This document shows positions 1-11,033 of a stretch of DNA of 64,000 nucleotides, in pieces. The DNA is from Pinus tabuliformis (Eukaryota; Streptophyta; Pinopsida; Pinales; Pinaceae). Each line of letters begins with the position of its first letter. The first letter of the stretch is position 1. The stretch lies in NCBI GenBank assembly GCA_031772625.1, contig CM062818.1:1677366667-1677430666 (forward strand), read 5' to 3'. The notes beneath the pieces are model-generated. The model worked only from the letters and a program-made list of their open reading frames with translations, was not told the origin of the DNA and searched no databases. Both the position numbers and the translations under genes were made by a program.

Positions 1-852
1 TGCGCGATTTGTCAGATAGGAGGAAAGCATGCTATGAATAACTGCCATTTATTGCAGAAGTATACGCAGAATTCACAGCAATTGTTCTATAATTTTTGTA
101 GATCAGTAGGCTATGATGAGCGCACCTGTAAAAATTATGAGCTGATGATGGATCAGACTCCTACCTATAGAGTTCAGGCTGAAACGCGACCCCTTGACCA
201 GAACGCAGGGATGGCGCGAACCGGATTTCAGGGGCACAGACGAGGCCGAGGTGGAGGAGGGCCACGAAGAGGTCGCGGACAACTAATATGTTACAATTCT
301 GGAGGGACAGGACATTATGCCAGCAATTGTACGAATCTAATGCAACCATCATGCTTGTATTGTACGTTGTTTAACCATGAAACAGAGGATTGTCCCACAC
401 TAATAGCGAGGTTGCGCAATAAAGAAGCACGCCAACCTCCCCCGACTCAGAACTTGCAAATGATGAGGTCTGAGCCATGCGAGGAAGACCCTAATGTAAA
501 TATCGTGCTCTGGAGTGGAATTACAACAGGAGATGACAAAGACAAGCGACCTGAAGAAAGTACCTGGGTTCGCAAGGCTCCAACGAAGAAACCAAAATTT
601 GATTTGGAGAACGCTAAGGAGACCTTCATGGAAGCTAAGAGGAGCTTCATTGATGCCTCCACTTCAAGAAGTAAAGATAGACTGGAGCTAGAAATGGACC
701 CATCGATGCTCACTACATTCTTGCAGACATGCATGAAGCTACTATGCGACAGCAAGTCTATAAAGGGACTGCGAGAACTCATAACTAGATGCACTGGGAC
801 TGTGCCAGGCGAACTGCACGTAGTCTGGAAGCTCGGGAAGCACACAACGTGA
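1..852 (+). pseudogene. Gag C-terminal part with zinc knuckles (partial)
   Basis: The frame is open from base 1, so the ATG at 34 is probably internal. A cysteine/histidine cluster beginning CAICQ is read from base 1, followed by an Arg/Gly-rich stretch (GRGGGGPRRGRGQ). Next comes a CCHC knuckle that has lost its second cysteine (CYNSGGTGHYASNC), then an intact one (CLYCTLFNHETEDC, C-X2-C-X4-H-X4-C). Such knuckles bind the RNA genome in retroelement nucleocapsids. The tail is polar and helical and ends at a TGA at 850-852, just before the protease relic. The damaged knuckle and early stop show decay. Confidence 0.7.
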
Positions 853-910
853 ATAGGAAGAGAGATGAGATTGATCGCGCAGATTGAGGAGTATGAGATG
901 GACCAAGTAA

Positions 911-1418
911 TCTAGGGTCGAACGTGAACGTCCTACCCAAGCAGACGTGGGAGCGCATGGGAAGACCAATATTGCAATGGTATCCTATCCAATTGCGAAT
1001 GTCAAACCAGCAAAAGATCATGCCTATGGGGAGATTGTAGGGAATCACAGTAGATATCAAAGGAGCAAGCGCGCTAGCAAATTTCGAAGTGATAGAGATT
1101 GTTGATGACAGCAATCCCTACCCCGCGTCATTGGGAATAGATCGGGCCACTGACATGAATGGAGTGATAAATCTAAAGAAGCGCAAGATGATATTTGAGA
1201 AAAAGTCTTTGCGTGTAGTGGTACCTTTAGACCCTACAGAGGGATCGTGCTACACGGAGCCGGTGTGCGACTATGATAGTGATGATGACTTAGACTGCAT
1301 CTACAAGATAACCGTGCAAGAGCAAGATTGGGTAAATCCAACCGCGGATGGTCGAATCTCATGGGAGCGTGAAAGCTCCTGCACATTCGATTCTGATGAG
1401 GAGATAGAACGATGGTAG
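911..1418 (+). pseudogene. Retroelement aspartic protease relic
   Basis: Read across frames, 915-1085 gives NVNVLPKQTWERMGRP followed by a region leading into VIEIVDDSNPYPASLGIDR (from 1089) and INLKKRKMIFEKKSLRV. This is the usual C-terminal half of a plant retroelement pepsin-like protease, with the LG(I/D) motif near its end. The segment that should hold the catalytic Asp-Ser/Thr-Gly, just before NVNVLPK, has a stop and a frame change at about 912-918, and another stop lies near 1039, so it cannot make an active enzyme. An acidic linker (DYDSDDDLD) follows. Confidence 0.65.
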
Positions 1419-2232
1419 AACTGGTTACACAAGGTAACCACACTCAATTGTAACATGATGACAAGGCCGCTGCGCTGCATAGTGAAAAAGGTAAGAGATC
1501 TGCCCATGTATAACGGGTTAAGCAAGGTGGATGACTTCCTGAAAAAATTTGAAAGAGAAGTACCAGAATAGCAGCGTTTCGACACTGAAATGGGTATTGC
1601 GAGCTACGCCCACAAGATGGTGGGGCACTTACCAACAAAGTTTTGAGGACTGGCGCGAATGGAGAAGGACGAAGCGCATGCAGTTTGGGAAGCCTCCGAA
1701 GTGACTAACAGACAAAATTGTCAAACGAACCAGCCCACACACCCACCTATCCAAATGGATACATGCATATGGCGCGAAACCTGTATGAATGCACATCGTC
1801 CTCGCAGTAGGGGACACGATCAGTAAGCAGGTGCAGGTAAGGCAATGGCGCGAACGACTCCTCCAGTTGGGACCATGACGTATGGAGAGACCAAGTGCAC
1901 AGAAGAATATCCACGCAGAAGCTTTTAATAAGGTATGCAAAGCGTTGAACAAGGTCCACAATGTGAAGCACACTGACTGAGACCTGCATGTACCAGCGCT
2001 TCTCTAGGCTTATAGGACCGCGTGCAAAAACCTGACTGCACAAGAACCGCCAAGGCTGGAGTATGAAGCAACCGCAGTAAGCCCTATAGCACTTGGAGAG
2101 CTTAGACCGTGCATGATAGCACTAGTAGATACGATGGTTCGCAGAACCTTGGAAGTAGAAATCCAACAGGGAAATTTTAGACTCTAAGAACTTGAAGAAG
2201 AAAGGGTATGATTAAGGAAGAAACGAGCTCTG
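1419..2232 (+). pseudogene. Second gag-like segment, heavily broken
   Basis: Conceptual translation in shifting frames gives fragments such as MYNGLSKVDDFLKKFEREVP (about 1507-1568) and a later short stretch around THPPIQM. They resemble a capsid-like segment that, from memory, follows the protease in this family. Stops occur at 1416, around 1570 and repeatedly afterwards. No intact frame longer than 100 codons remains. Assignment rests on recalled family architecture, so confidence is modest. Confidence 0.4.
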
Positions 2233-3423
2233 GTGGACGCCGAAGTCAAGAAGCTGGAGGATGAGATAAAGGAATATTTTCTCGGCAAAAAGACCAGGGT
2301 GCTAAGGCAGGATGCGTACGATCGCGATGATAGGTTTAAGGCCTATTGTCGCGAATTAATCAGTCTAATGCCTTGGCTTGGACAACACATTGCTAAGCAT
2401 ATTGACCAGGGTAGTGCGTTGCAGATGGTAAAGTGGGTGATGCCGACTGTAATAATAAAAGGTGGGTATTCTCCTAGAAACATGATGGATGACAGGATGA
2501 AGTTTACACGGGTGGTGCGACCACCTGACTAGTCGAAGGAAGTACAGTCTTAGCACTCCAGGAAGTTGAAAGGAAGCGTGGAACTACAAACTATTCTACC
2601 CAGGAGCTACGCGATGTTGGAGCTACGCGCAGAAGCAAAGAGTCACAGGTCCACGCCCGCGCACGGGGGCTGCACTACCGCGCAGGTTGGCCAGAAAGTG
2701 ACCGTTGAAGTCACTATTCATGATGGGATGCTCGACTTAAGAACAAATTGAGCAGGTAGCAGGCATTTAAGACGTGATTTATGGGCAAGATTTTGGAAAA
2801 TATGCTACCAAGCAAGCATTAATGAGCTGGATTTGGGGGGAACGGTCGAGTTCAAATTCAAAAAGCGCTATAAATTACAAAGGGCTGCCCAACAAACAAG
2901 ATTTTGTCATTTTCAAATTGAGCTACTGAGCAGAGCCTTGATTGTTGTGTGCCAAGCGTTGATTGAGCCCACGAGTTCGTGGGTGCTAGATTTATGGACG
3001 GACACAATGGCAACAGTTGAGGATGTTATGGAGATAACAGAAATGACTACTAAAGAGGCCGCGCAAGCCCTGACTATGGGGGATGCTCTGGAAGGTGCCG
3101 GGATTGAGGCAGAAATCCTGAAGTCACCGCGCACACCAAGACCCAAGAAGGACAAACAAGCGATGGTTCTCGTACGTGTGTCCCCGCGAAACCCGCTGCG
3201 CACCAAGCTGTCAATGGAGGAGAAGGGGAAAGTCGTCACCATAGAGACCGATGAAGAAGAAGAAGACCTGGAGGATCTTATCATCACAGAGGACGAGGAT
3301 GAAGGCATGGAGGAGGAAACTCAGCCTGCGCACCCCCCGACAAAGTTGCCTGCCTATGTCCCCCTGCGGAAAGGAAAGACTAGAGTGCCCAAGGACCTTG
3401 ATGAGACCAAGAGCTTGCTCTAG
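2233..3423 (+). pseudogene. Downstream coding region of the element, part 1
   Basis: Three open stretches (2233-2532, 2566-2751, 2833-3423) are separated by stops and frame changes. The first is charged (DAEVKKLEDEIKEYFLGKK). The last is rich in Lys and Glu and ends in an acidic block (DEEEEDLEDLIITEDEDEG) before KLPAYVPLRKGKTRVPKD. I recognise no catalytic motif. Position and composition suggest the start of a non-pol additional ORF downstream of gag-protease. Function unknown. Confidence 0.45.
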
Positions 3424-3474
3424 ACCCCGCTCCTCCCAGACAATATTATTTTTTAGGACACGCACCTGGGACAG

Positions 3475-4353
3475 GTGCTGAGCTTAAAATTCGAAGATTG
3501 GGACCTCGCTGACCACGAGAAGTTCCCTCACCTTGGGACCCCGCACCTCATGAAGCCCAAGCAAAACACCGCAGCAGGGGTTACAGAATTAGTGTCGCGG
3601 AAATGGTTGCGCGAAGTGGAAAAGGCTGGACTACTAAACTTGCTCTGGGTGCCGCATTTCCACCACGCCCCAATAACCATTTTCGTCATCAGGAAAATAC
3701 TCTGCCTAGTGCATGGTGGGTGTTTGTGGCTAGAGGAGCCCATCCCCATCATGGCAGACTCGATTCACCGCAATTCCCAGCTTCCATGCAAAGCAAAGGA
3801 CCCTGCTAACATCTCGGAAGGGAAAAGTAGTGACTTGGCCATCGCGGAGGTCATGAAGAAAAAGTACAAGCTGGCAAAGAAGAAGAGGGGCTACTCCATA
3901 TCCAGCATCAGTGACAAAGCAGTGAAAGTGGCAACCTAAATACTAGCCAATAAGGTTATGCGTAAGTGTTGCACAGAAGAGGTACCCACGCCGGTGGTAG
4001 CACTGGCTGAGCAGTGCACGAAGGGAATCCAGTTTAACTGGTCAGAGTTCCTTTGTAAGGAGTTTTTATAGAATTGTTGTGAAGCTCATGAACAGGGCAA
4101 AACTTTCCACTATGCATGGCTTTTGCTATCCATAGTGCTCATGGCAGCAGAATTACCAGGGGATAACCAATTCCTCGCGATTGACAGAGATCTGTTGGAG
4201 GCCACAAAGTACACTTCGTTCTGGGCCACAAAGGATGCCACTAGGATCTGCTACAAAAAAATATTCTAGGTGTTCATGGAGATGAACCTCAGAATGGGGA
4301 TCAACCGCAAACCACGGTTGTCGCCCACTGTCTACAACAGCCTTTAGAGTTTT
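3475..4353 (+). pseudogene. Downstream coding region of the element, part 2
   Basis: The longest open piece (3475-3939) reads KFEDWDLADHEKFPHLGTPH, then RKWLREVEKAGLLNLLWVP, and ends before VKVAT at a TAA. The same frame continues with only occasional stops through about 4353 (pieces such as FNWSEFLCKEF and MEMNLRMGINRKPRLSPTVY). The stretch looks like one globular domain broken by point mutations. I recall similar protein segments from plant retroelement annotations but cannot name the fold. It leads without a gap into the coiled-coil part. Confidence 0.5.
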
Positions 4354-5178
4354 GTGGAATTTAAAGCAGATTTCCATAACATTTACATGAGAGCGCACAA
4401 GGACCAGACCAAACAATGGAGGAAGCTACCCTTTGTAACCACAGACGATGTCATCTTTATAGTCCTGGAGACATGGCCACCAGAGCGGCGCGCTCCAGAC
4501 ATCGCGGAGATAGAGAAGTCGGTGGCACAGAGGAAGAAAGACAAAGCCAAGTTGCACATCACACAGTTGGCAGAAAAGAGAAGGAAGGAGGCAGTGGCAG
4601 CAGAAGTGCGGGCGGTGTGGGACACCGCACAGATGGCAACTGAGCAGGAAAAGGCCGCAGCAGTAGCACAAGAGGTAGCTGCGAAGGCGAGTGAGGGCCA
4701 AAAGTTGCCTTTGCATAGGAAAGAAGCAGAGGAAGAAGAGGGGGGCATGGACCCACAAACTGCATCCACACAGTTGAAACGCCAGCACCCAGCCAAGCGG
4801 ACAGGGTCGCGCAAGAAGGTTAAGGCATCGAAGTTGTCTATTGACCTAATCACCCTAACCGAGGGTGATATGCACGACATCGACGAGACAGTGCGCGATG
4901 TCACCTTTGAGGCCCTCCAAAATTTCATGCAGGAGAACCAAATTGTGTTGGAGGCCCTCAGAGCGCAATTGCAAGAATTACAAGTGCGCCCTCCTCAGGC
5001 TAGTAGCCTTGCGACCAGCCTCGCAATCGGAACAACGACAGCAGAACAGATGTTACATGCGCGGATGACGAATACCATAGTGCTAATGGAAGGGGCACTA
5101 GTGACAACAAATGAGGCCAACAGGCCTATGGTTAGCGCGCTGAAGGGTCTCGGTATCAATATGGCTGCACTCCCGTGA
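4354..5178 (+). CDS. Coiled-coil retroelement protein fragment, 274 codons
   Basis: This is the longest surviving frame of the element's extra coding region. Residues 1-50 finish the upstream globular part (FKADFHNIYMRAHKDQTKQW, ETWPPERRAPD). Residues 55-135 are Ala/Lys/Glu-rich and should form a long helix or coiled coil. Then come a Lys/Arg-rich basic patch (AKRTGSRKKVKASK) and a second helical segment rich in Gln/Leu. The frame is open upstream of the ATG apart from single stops, so the ATG is unlikely to be the original start. No enzyme motif is seen; a structural or RNA-binding role is a guess. Confidence 0.45.
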   Translation: MEFKADFHNIYMRAHKDQTKQWRKLPFVTTDDVIFIVLETWPPERRAPDIAEIEKSVAQRKKDKAKLHITQLAEKRRKEAVAAEVRAVWDTAQMATEQEKAAAVAQEVAAKASEGQKLPLHRKEAEEEEGGMDPQTASTQLKRQHPAKRTGSRKKVKASKLSIDLITLTEGDMHDIDETVRDVTFEALQNFMQENQIVLEALRAQLQELQVRPPQASSLATSLAIGTTTAEQMLHARMTNTIVLMEGALVTTNEANRPMVSALKGLGINMAALP

Positions 5179-6048
5179 GAGACCCTATATGTTTTGTAGG
5201 ATGGGATAACTGCAAAGCGGCGAGCTAGGGAGAGTCGCGCAGTACAAGTCCTCGGCGAGCAAAAAATCAATATGGAACAATTAAGCTTGCATCACGATGA
5301 AGTGGTGTCACATAATCAACAGCTGGTACAGGTAATAGACGAAGCTTGCCAAAGCATCCCGGAGCTGGCCATCCCAGCAGACATACCAGTAGAGGCGCGC
5401 ATCCATAGGTTAGCAGTAGGGGAGCATGAGGCGCAGGAGGAAATGATAAAGGTTCAGCTGGAGCTGAACCTTTATATCATCCAGCTGCGGTTAAAGGTGC
5501 AGTCGTCCACCCATTCGGAAGTCAGAGAACAGCGTGCTAGCGCTATCACAACGGGACTGGACGAAATTGGCAATGCAGTGTGAGACTGCACCAACATGTT
5601 GGAAGAATCATTTGAGGTCCTCACAAATCTGCAGGAGGACCCCAACATCCAGCGCTTAGAGACAGAGGCGCAAGAACTCCAACAGCAGTATGACAGCGTC
5701 AGAGGAATTGCATAGACAGTGGCCCTCACTTAGAGGCTCGCACGGATGCAACAGGCTAAAGCGTTGAAAGTGCAGGTGGACGCAGCACGACACAAGGAAG
5801 CAGTCCTGAAGGCGCACGTTCAACCTTGGATTGCCAAGGCCTTCACTATCACAGCAGAAATTAAAGGCAAGCTCGCACACATGCAGGGGATGCACGCACT
5901 AATGCAGAGAAGCACTCCTGACACAGGGGTCGCGAAACAACGTATGCAGCAGATCCAACAAGCAGCAGCTCAATACACTGCTGACCTTGCCGCAGTTCGA
6001 GAACGATTGGAGGGACTCCATGCAAAGATCTTCGCACCAACAGAGTGA
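5179..6048 (+). pseudogene. C-terminal coiled-coil remnants of the element
   Basis: Two short frames (5272-5583 and 5746-6048) separated by stops continue the helical character of the preceding segment. They are rich in Gln, Glu, Leu and Ala, for example EHEAQEEMIKVQLELNLY and QIQQAAAQYTADLAAVRERL. The second ends 23 bases before the LTR. They are most simply the decayed end of one long coiled-coil ORF. Confidence 0.45.
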
Positions 6049-6071
6049 CTCGATGGCAAGTCACGATGTTT

Positions 6072-6986
6072 GTGTTGGGGGCCTATTGGGCATGGAATCC
6101 CCCGAAGGCATGTTTTGGGGCTTAAAGCCCAAGTTTTGACTGAACTTTTTTGTAAAAGTTCCGCAAATTGCAAGCGCGAGGCGCGAAAGTATAGTAGAGT
6201 CACAAGGTTGTCCACCCTAGTTTTTGTAATGTAATGTTAGCTGGATAGACCTACCCATGGTCCGCGGACCATGGGATTGTATAAATAGAGCGAGGCTCTA
6301 AGTGTAGAGAATAACAAATAAGGAATAACGAATAGAAGGGAATCATGAGAAGTCTAAGTGATTGAGTCGAAGTGTAAAGTGTGTCTCTGGGTCATAGAGT
6401 AGGAGAAGGCTCTGCAATTGAGTCCGCAGAGGCCTGGTAGTCTGCAACTGAGTGCATGGACCCCTGCAACTAAGTGCACAAGGCAAGTCGAGTCTGTAAC
6501 CATTGAGGGAATCAATAAAGAGAAGCTTTGCTATAATTTTGTGTATATTTTCCTGGTTTAATGCATGATTGGATATAATTTGCAAGTATATTGTTTATTT
6601 ACTGCGCAAACATGTATGAATGTTTTGCATTGCTAAATATAACTGAAGGCATTCAAGTAGGCGAAGATAATTAAGTAACACGGGAAGATAAGTAAGATCT
6701 CGGGTAATAGCACAGAGCGTGGCATAGCCCCTAGTTAGGGTTGCGCGAAGGCAATGTATCAGGCCGCGAGGAATGAAAAGTGCGCGAAGCAACCTGCGCG
6801 TAGGAACAAACAAAGAACCAATCGTACCTCTCAGACATCTCAAGGGTGCGGAAACCTGGCTCTAGCACCCTCCCATACTACTTCGGGTGAGACCTTAGTC
6901 CGCACTCCACGGACTGTTGCCGAAAGGGCCAGTAGTACAGGGATTTGTTTGGCTAATTAACTTTGAACCTAGCTCAGACCCCAACA
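6072..6986 (+). mobile_element. 3' LTR of the left-edge element
   Basis: The ends are perfect 8-bp inverted repeats, TGTTGGGG at 6072-6079 and CCCCAACA at 6979-6986, giving 915 bp. Inside are a TATA box (TATAAATAG, 6280-6288), a probable polyadenylation signal AATAAA (6512-6517), and three imperfect repeats of CTGCAAYTGAGT between about 6412 and 6480. The base just upstream is not a convincing polypurine tract, so the 5' edge rests on the inverted repeat. The right flank begins AGCCA; the matching duplication would lie left of the window. Confidence 0.8.
6254..6288 (+). promoter_or_regulatory. LTR core promoter with perfect palindrome
   Basis: A 22-bp perfect palindrome (CCCATGGTCCG followed by its reverse complement, 6254-6275) ends 4 bases before the TATA box at 6280-6288. 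Its place in the presumed U3 suggests a site for a dimeric transcription factor; this is inference. Confidence 0.5.
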
Positions 6987-8614
6987 AGCCAACAGGTTTT
7001 CAAACATTTATCCCCAGTTGTTCGAAAACTAATTTTTAAAAGAGTAACTAAAAAAGGATTGAAAAATCCTGAAATATAGGCTTCAAAGATCCCTTCGAAT
7101 CTTTCAAACTATTATCACTGGGCTATAAAGAATAGGGTTGTTTCAACCTTTAACCTAGTGTAACTATTTCAAACAACTTGAACCGGAAGTTAGTCCTTCC
7201 AATCTAAGAGGGATCTCTCAAATTTTTATCAAATCTTCTTGAAACAATTGAAATAGTGAGATGACTAACTCTGATCTCTTTTTGTGATTTTGTAGGACTA
7301 AAGAAAAATATGATGATTTCTACCATTGGCCATGGCTTCAAATCGAAACAAATTATGGTACAGTGTTTAATGGAAGCTTTTAAATTGACAAAAATGAACA
7401 TCTACAATCATACATAGTAAATGAAGGAAATTGGAGCAGTTTGATAAGATTTCCAAGTAATCAAGATACTATGTAAAACTTAAACAACATGATAAAAAAC
7501 CATAAAAGCCATGACATGAATCTCAGGTACATGAACAGAGTTGCTGCAAATTTTTTATTAAAGGATCAAAATATTACAAAAGGTCAGTTCTTCACATTCT
7601 TCATCAACCCTTCTCAAAGTCGAAAACCTACTTATTTATAGAGAAAATATATCTTTACATATCTTGCCACCTGGGCCAAATTCGATCCACTATTCTAGAG
7701 ACCTATTCCTACTTTTCTTCTAACTAATAGAGTCCTCATAGGGATTTTCTGTTTTACAATAGTTGGAATTCAACTAGGACTCTACTAGCTTTAAAACCAT
7801 AACCACTTTTTGTTGATGTAGATAACCAAAGCCAACTGCATGCTAGATTTGTTGGAGTGTCATTACATCTTCTACTTGTTGATAGACATCAATTTAATTT
7901 CCCTTTTTGTTGACTGTCTTGATGAGCTGGCTATTATGTAGATGTGGCTATGTGCTGACTTGGCATGCTGAAAAATAGGAGTTTATCATGATGAAGTGGA
8001 CACCCTTTATCATTTGAAATCCACCTAGAGCTTGGATGTCTAATATCAAAAATCTTCAAAAAGGCAGAAAAATAGAGTTTTTTATGATTTCGTAGCAAAA
8101 ACAGCATTTTCAGCAGTTTCGTAGCAAACTTTGGTAGCAACTTCAAAAAACATTCTTATGCTACCTTTTTTCTCCCTCTACTAGTCCTGAGGTCTTTTTT
8201 GATGTTTATAAGCTAAACATAGGCCTTTAGAATGACCTTTGTTGAACTTTAGACCTGCCTTAACCTCCATGGAAAGTTACAGCAGTTTCAAAAATTCTCG
8301 GCTACACTATGGGCAGTTGCTATGAAAGTTCCAAAACTTTAAGTTTTTCTAGTTTCTATGATTTGAATGCCTCCTTATGACTCCTAATATCACATTGACT
8401 ATACATATGGCTGAGTTGACTAAATTAGGTATAGTGAAGACAAAATTGAAGAGTTTGCCATATCATGGAGTAGCACTTACTTTAGCAACAATCTTGAGGT
8501 TTTTCTTCTTGATTTCAACCTGGATCATTTCAATTTGACTTTCTAGTGTTGTAACTTGTCTTTGTAGGATTTTCCTATCTACCTGTAACCAACTATTTAT
8601 TTTATACATATGTT
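6987..8614. other. Old AT-rich sequence without a recognisable gene
   Basis: No supported coding region. The minus strand has a TATA-like CTATAAATAAG near 7635-7645, which could belong to a decayed LTR serving the minus-strand remnant at 8615-9645, but I could not define LTR ends. Short repeats of TTTCGTAGC occur around 8090-8130 and again near 9940-10000. Confidence 0.4.
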
Positions 8615-9645
8615 CCAGCATTCTGTGTAAACCTTTTCCTAAAAATGAAACCCTGTTCTCCTTGAGTAAAATCTAATTTCTTTGCTCTCTTACTTTTCTT
8701 CTTGGTTTCAGTTGGGGTCACTTCTACAAGATGCTCAACTAGGCTTTCTTCAATGTCTATAGCTTCTAGAATGTCAGCCAATCTGCCCTTCTTTGTACTC
8801 TGTTCCTGTTCTCTCTTTTGTCTTTTGGTCATTCTCCTCTTAGTACTTGTAGAAGCTTCAATTATAGGTTGCTCTGTTACTGACTGTTGCTCTGCTGTAG
8901 GTTGCTTCTCTGCTCTAGGGGTTGTAGATTTGGATTTTGGAGTTTTTCTAGAGGGGGTAGCAACATCTAGTTCATATCCACTTAGGAACAAAAAGGTAAG
9001 CCAATCCCTGTTCAATCTATTTAACTCTTCAACTACTAACAATTTGATAAGACCATAATGAAAAACAAAGGTACTACTTACATCTGGTTTAGCTTGAACC
9101 TTTTCAGCCATCTTTCCTAAACTTCTGAAGAGATAGAAAGGAATATCTAAGGATTGTTTACCTGTGAAGTGGAGCAGCAACCTGAAGTGGTATTGGTAGA
9201 CCATATGGAACCTTCCTTCACATGTAAATACTTTTGAATAACCATCAGCAACTTGGAATAATTTTCTTTAAGGCAAGTTCTGGGGATGCCCACTGTCATA
9301 TCAATCCCTTGATGTTCTTCCTTCAAGAATTCATCACAATTCCGCAGCTGGAACTTCTGAACTTTAAACCATGTTTCCCATGACCTTGGTATTTTAGTAG
9401 CATGAGCAAATTTGTCTGGAGAGACATTCAAACTTAGGATGCAAACCTTCGTGCCAATCCCTGTGAAATTGAGGGCGAAGTCCTTAGTGATTTGCGCATG
9501 AAAACCTTGAAATTTTTGACAAAATCAAAGACATCCCACGCTGGAAAATGACTATGTAAAAGCTAGGTCTTCTTCAAGCAGTTTCATGTCTGTGGGCTCA
9601 TAACGTACTACAACCCCTCCTTTGTAGTGTTTTCTGGTGGCCATG
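8615..9645 (-). pseudogene. Broken ORF of unknown plant repeat family
   Basis: Read on the minus strand, a start at about 9643 gives MATRKHYKGGVVVRYEPTDM, then stops and frame changes lead into LNVSPDKFAHATKIPRSWET (from about 9431). A further frame change near 9200 leads into DIPFYLFRSLGKMAEKVQ and a region around HYGLIKLLVVEELNRLN. The tail (from about 8950 downward) is low-complexity, rich in Thr, Lys, Pro and Gln, with basic clusters (KRRMTKRQKREQEQ). Total length is about 330 codons with at least two frameshifts. The globular N-terminal half resembles proteins I have seen annotated only as repeat-derived in plants; I cannot give a function. Confidence 0.45.
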
Positions 9646-10619
9646 CTTGTTAACACATCGAGAGTTGCTTGTGAGCTACTTCCTCTTCACCTGCAAACCA
9701 AATTTAGAACACCTAGACCTCACTTAGACCACGACTAAGCTTGTTTTGACAGCGCAAACCCTATTCCATGACAACACTTGTGAACCTTTTTTATAGGAGC
9801 AGATGGTATAAAGGGAAAAGGGAGAGGTAAAGGTGAATGAAAAGGAGTGGAGGACACAGGAATCAAGATGTATAATGACTCAGTACATTTGGCATCACTA
9901 ACAATCATTTACAATAAAACTGTTATACAACAACAAACTTTCGTAGCGAGACAAGTGTCGAAGTGGACCGTTTTTCTACGGAACTATCAAGGACTTTCGT
10001 AGCGAATTCTGGGTTTGCTTAACTGCATTTGCTGTGAAAGTTTGTAAAAGTGTCAGACCAATCTAATATGAAATGATGACCTCAAAATGGATGGAATTGT
10101 GACCTTTTTTTTTTATGATGACCCTATTAAACATTGAATGAACCCTATAACAGGTGTCACATGAACCTAGACATAAAAACCCTATCTATAATGACCAATC
10201 AAACTAGATTTTTTAATTTGGAAATATCATAGATAACACAAATTGTGACACCAGTGTAAACAATGAGAGAGATTTTTTTTAATGGGTCCATTGTCGACAA
10301 ATCTCTCCTTCATATTTGGAAAATTCTTTTACAACTATTCGGAAATCACCCTCGAAGTTACTACCTTTTACAAGAAAAAGTCAGAGTAAAACATTTATTA
10401 CAAATCGACATTGACACTCCCGTTGTCAACACTTTAACCCTGTTTATTACAAGTTCACACTGACACTCCCATTGTTAACGCTTTTAAAAGTTACAAACTA
10501 AAAAATGTGATAACACCTTCTACAAAGGACTTATCTCTAGATGCTCAAACAGAGTTTATTGATGATACAATTTTGTAGTAAAGCTCCAAAACTACAATAA
10601 TTCAATTGGTGATCATTGT
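9646..10619. other. No gene seen
   Basis: AT-rich sequence with no supported coding region. TTTCGTAGCGA repeats near 9942 and 9993 echo those at 8090-8130. Short fragments resembling CACTCCC(G/A)TTGT recur near 10415 and 10465. Confidence 0.4.
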
Positions 10620-11033
10620 GTTATGAAATATTTAGGGGTGGAAGGAGGGGGAGGGATTCTCTACAATACTGAAGGAATAATAGTCGTCAAGTATGCTTGG
10701 GGATTAGGAAGAAATTCCATTAACCAGGTAGATGTGTATGGTCTCTACATGGGGCTCCTCTTAGCCCAAAAGAGGGGAGTTAGAGACATCTTAATCTTGG
10801 GAGGCTCTTTTCTTGTCATAAAACATATGTGATCAAGCTCCATCGCTCAGGACAATAAGATAAATTATATGCGTCAACGAGCCCAAGGTATCCTCCTCTC
10901 ATTTGCTAGCTCTCAGTGCTTTTATATTCTAAGGAACCTAAATTCAAAGGTTGATCTAATGGCAAACAACGCCTACCAAATGAAAGAAGGTCATACTGAA
11001 ATTAATGGTGTTGAAGGTTATTTCCCTATCCCC
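10620..11033 (+). pseudogene. LINE RNase H domain remnant
   Basis: The translation gives GGGGILYNTEGIIVVKYAWG and then NQVDVYGLYMGLLLAQKRGV, DILILGGSFLVIKHM and, after a TGA at about 10831, fragments including LNSKVDLMANNAYQMKEG. This is the plant LINE-type RNase H layout: the strand with GG(I/V)LYN, the helix around NQ(A)(E)A, the (G)DS strand, and the D-x-(V/L)A(N) end. The conserved acidic residues are largely lost (NQVDVY for NQAEAY, LGGS for GDS). The upstream reverse transcriptase is not visible. Confidence 0.7.

Larger units (their letters stand above)
1..6986 (+). mobile_element. Decayed gag-protease LTR element, 3' portion
   Basis: Plus-strand LTR retrotransposon cut by the left edge of the window; the 5' LTR is not visible. 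In order I see a zinc-knuckle gag end, a protease relic, a long downstream coding region broken by many stops and frameshifts, and a 3' LTR. No reverse transcriptase or integrase motif is visible in the 6 kb. From memory, elements with this gag-protease plus extra coding region are frequent in seed plants; the exact family is not assigned. The number of stops points to an old, immobile copy. Confidence 0.8.

Noticed and set aside
4383-4928. 181-codon antisense frame
   Set aside because: Shadow of the coiled-coil frame 4354-5178.
1-6986. Reverse transcriptase or integrase in the left-edge element
   Set aside because: No YxDD, DDE or zinc HHCC motif could be found in any frame between the protease relic and the LTR.
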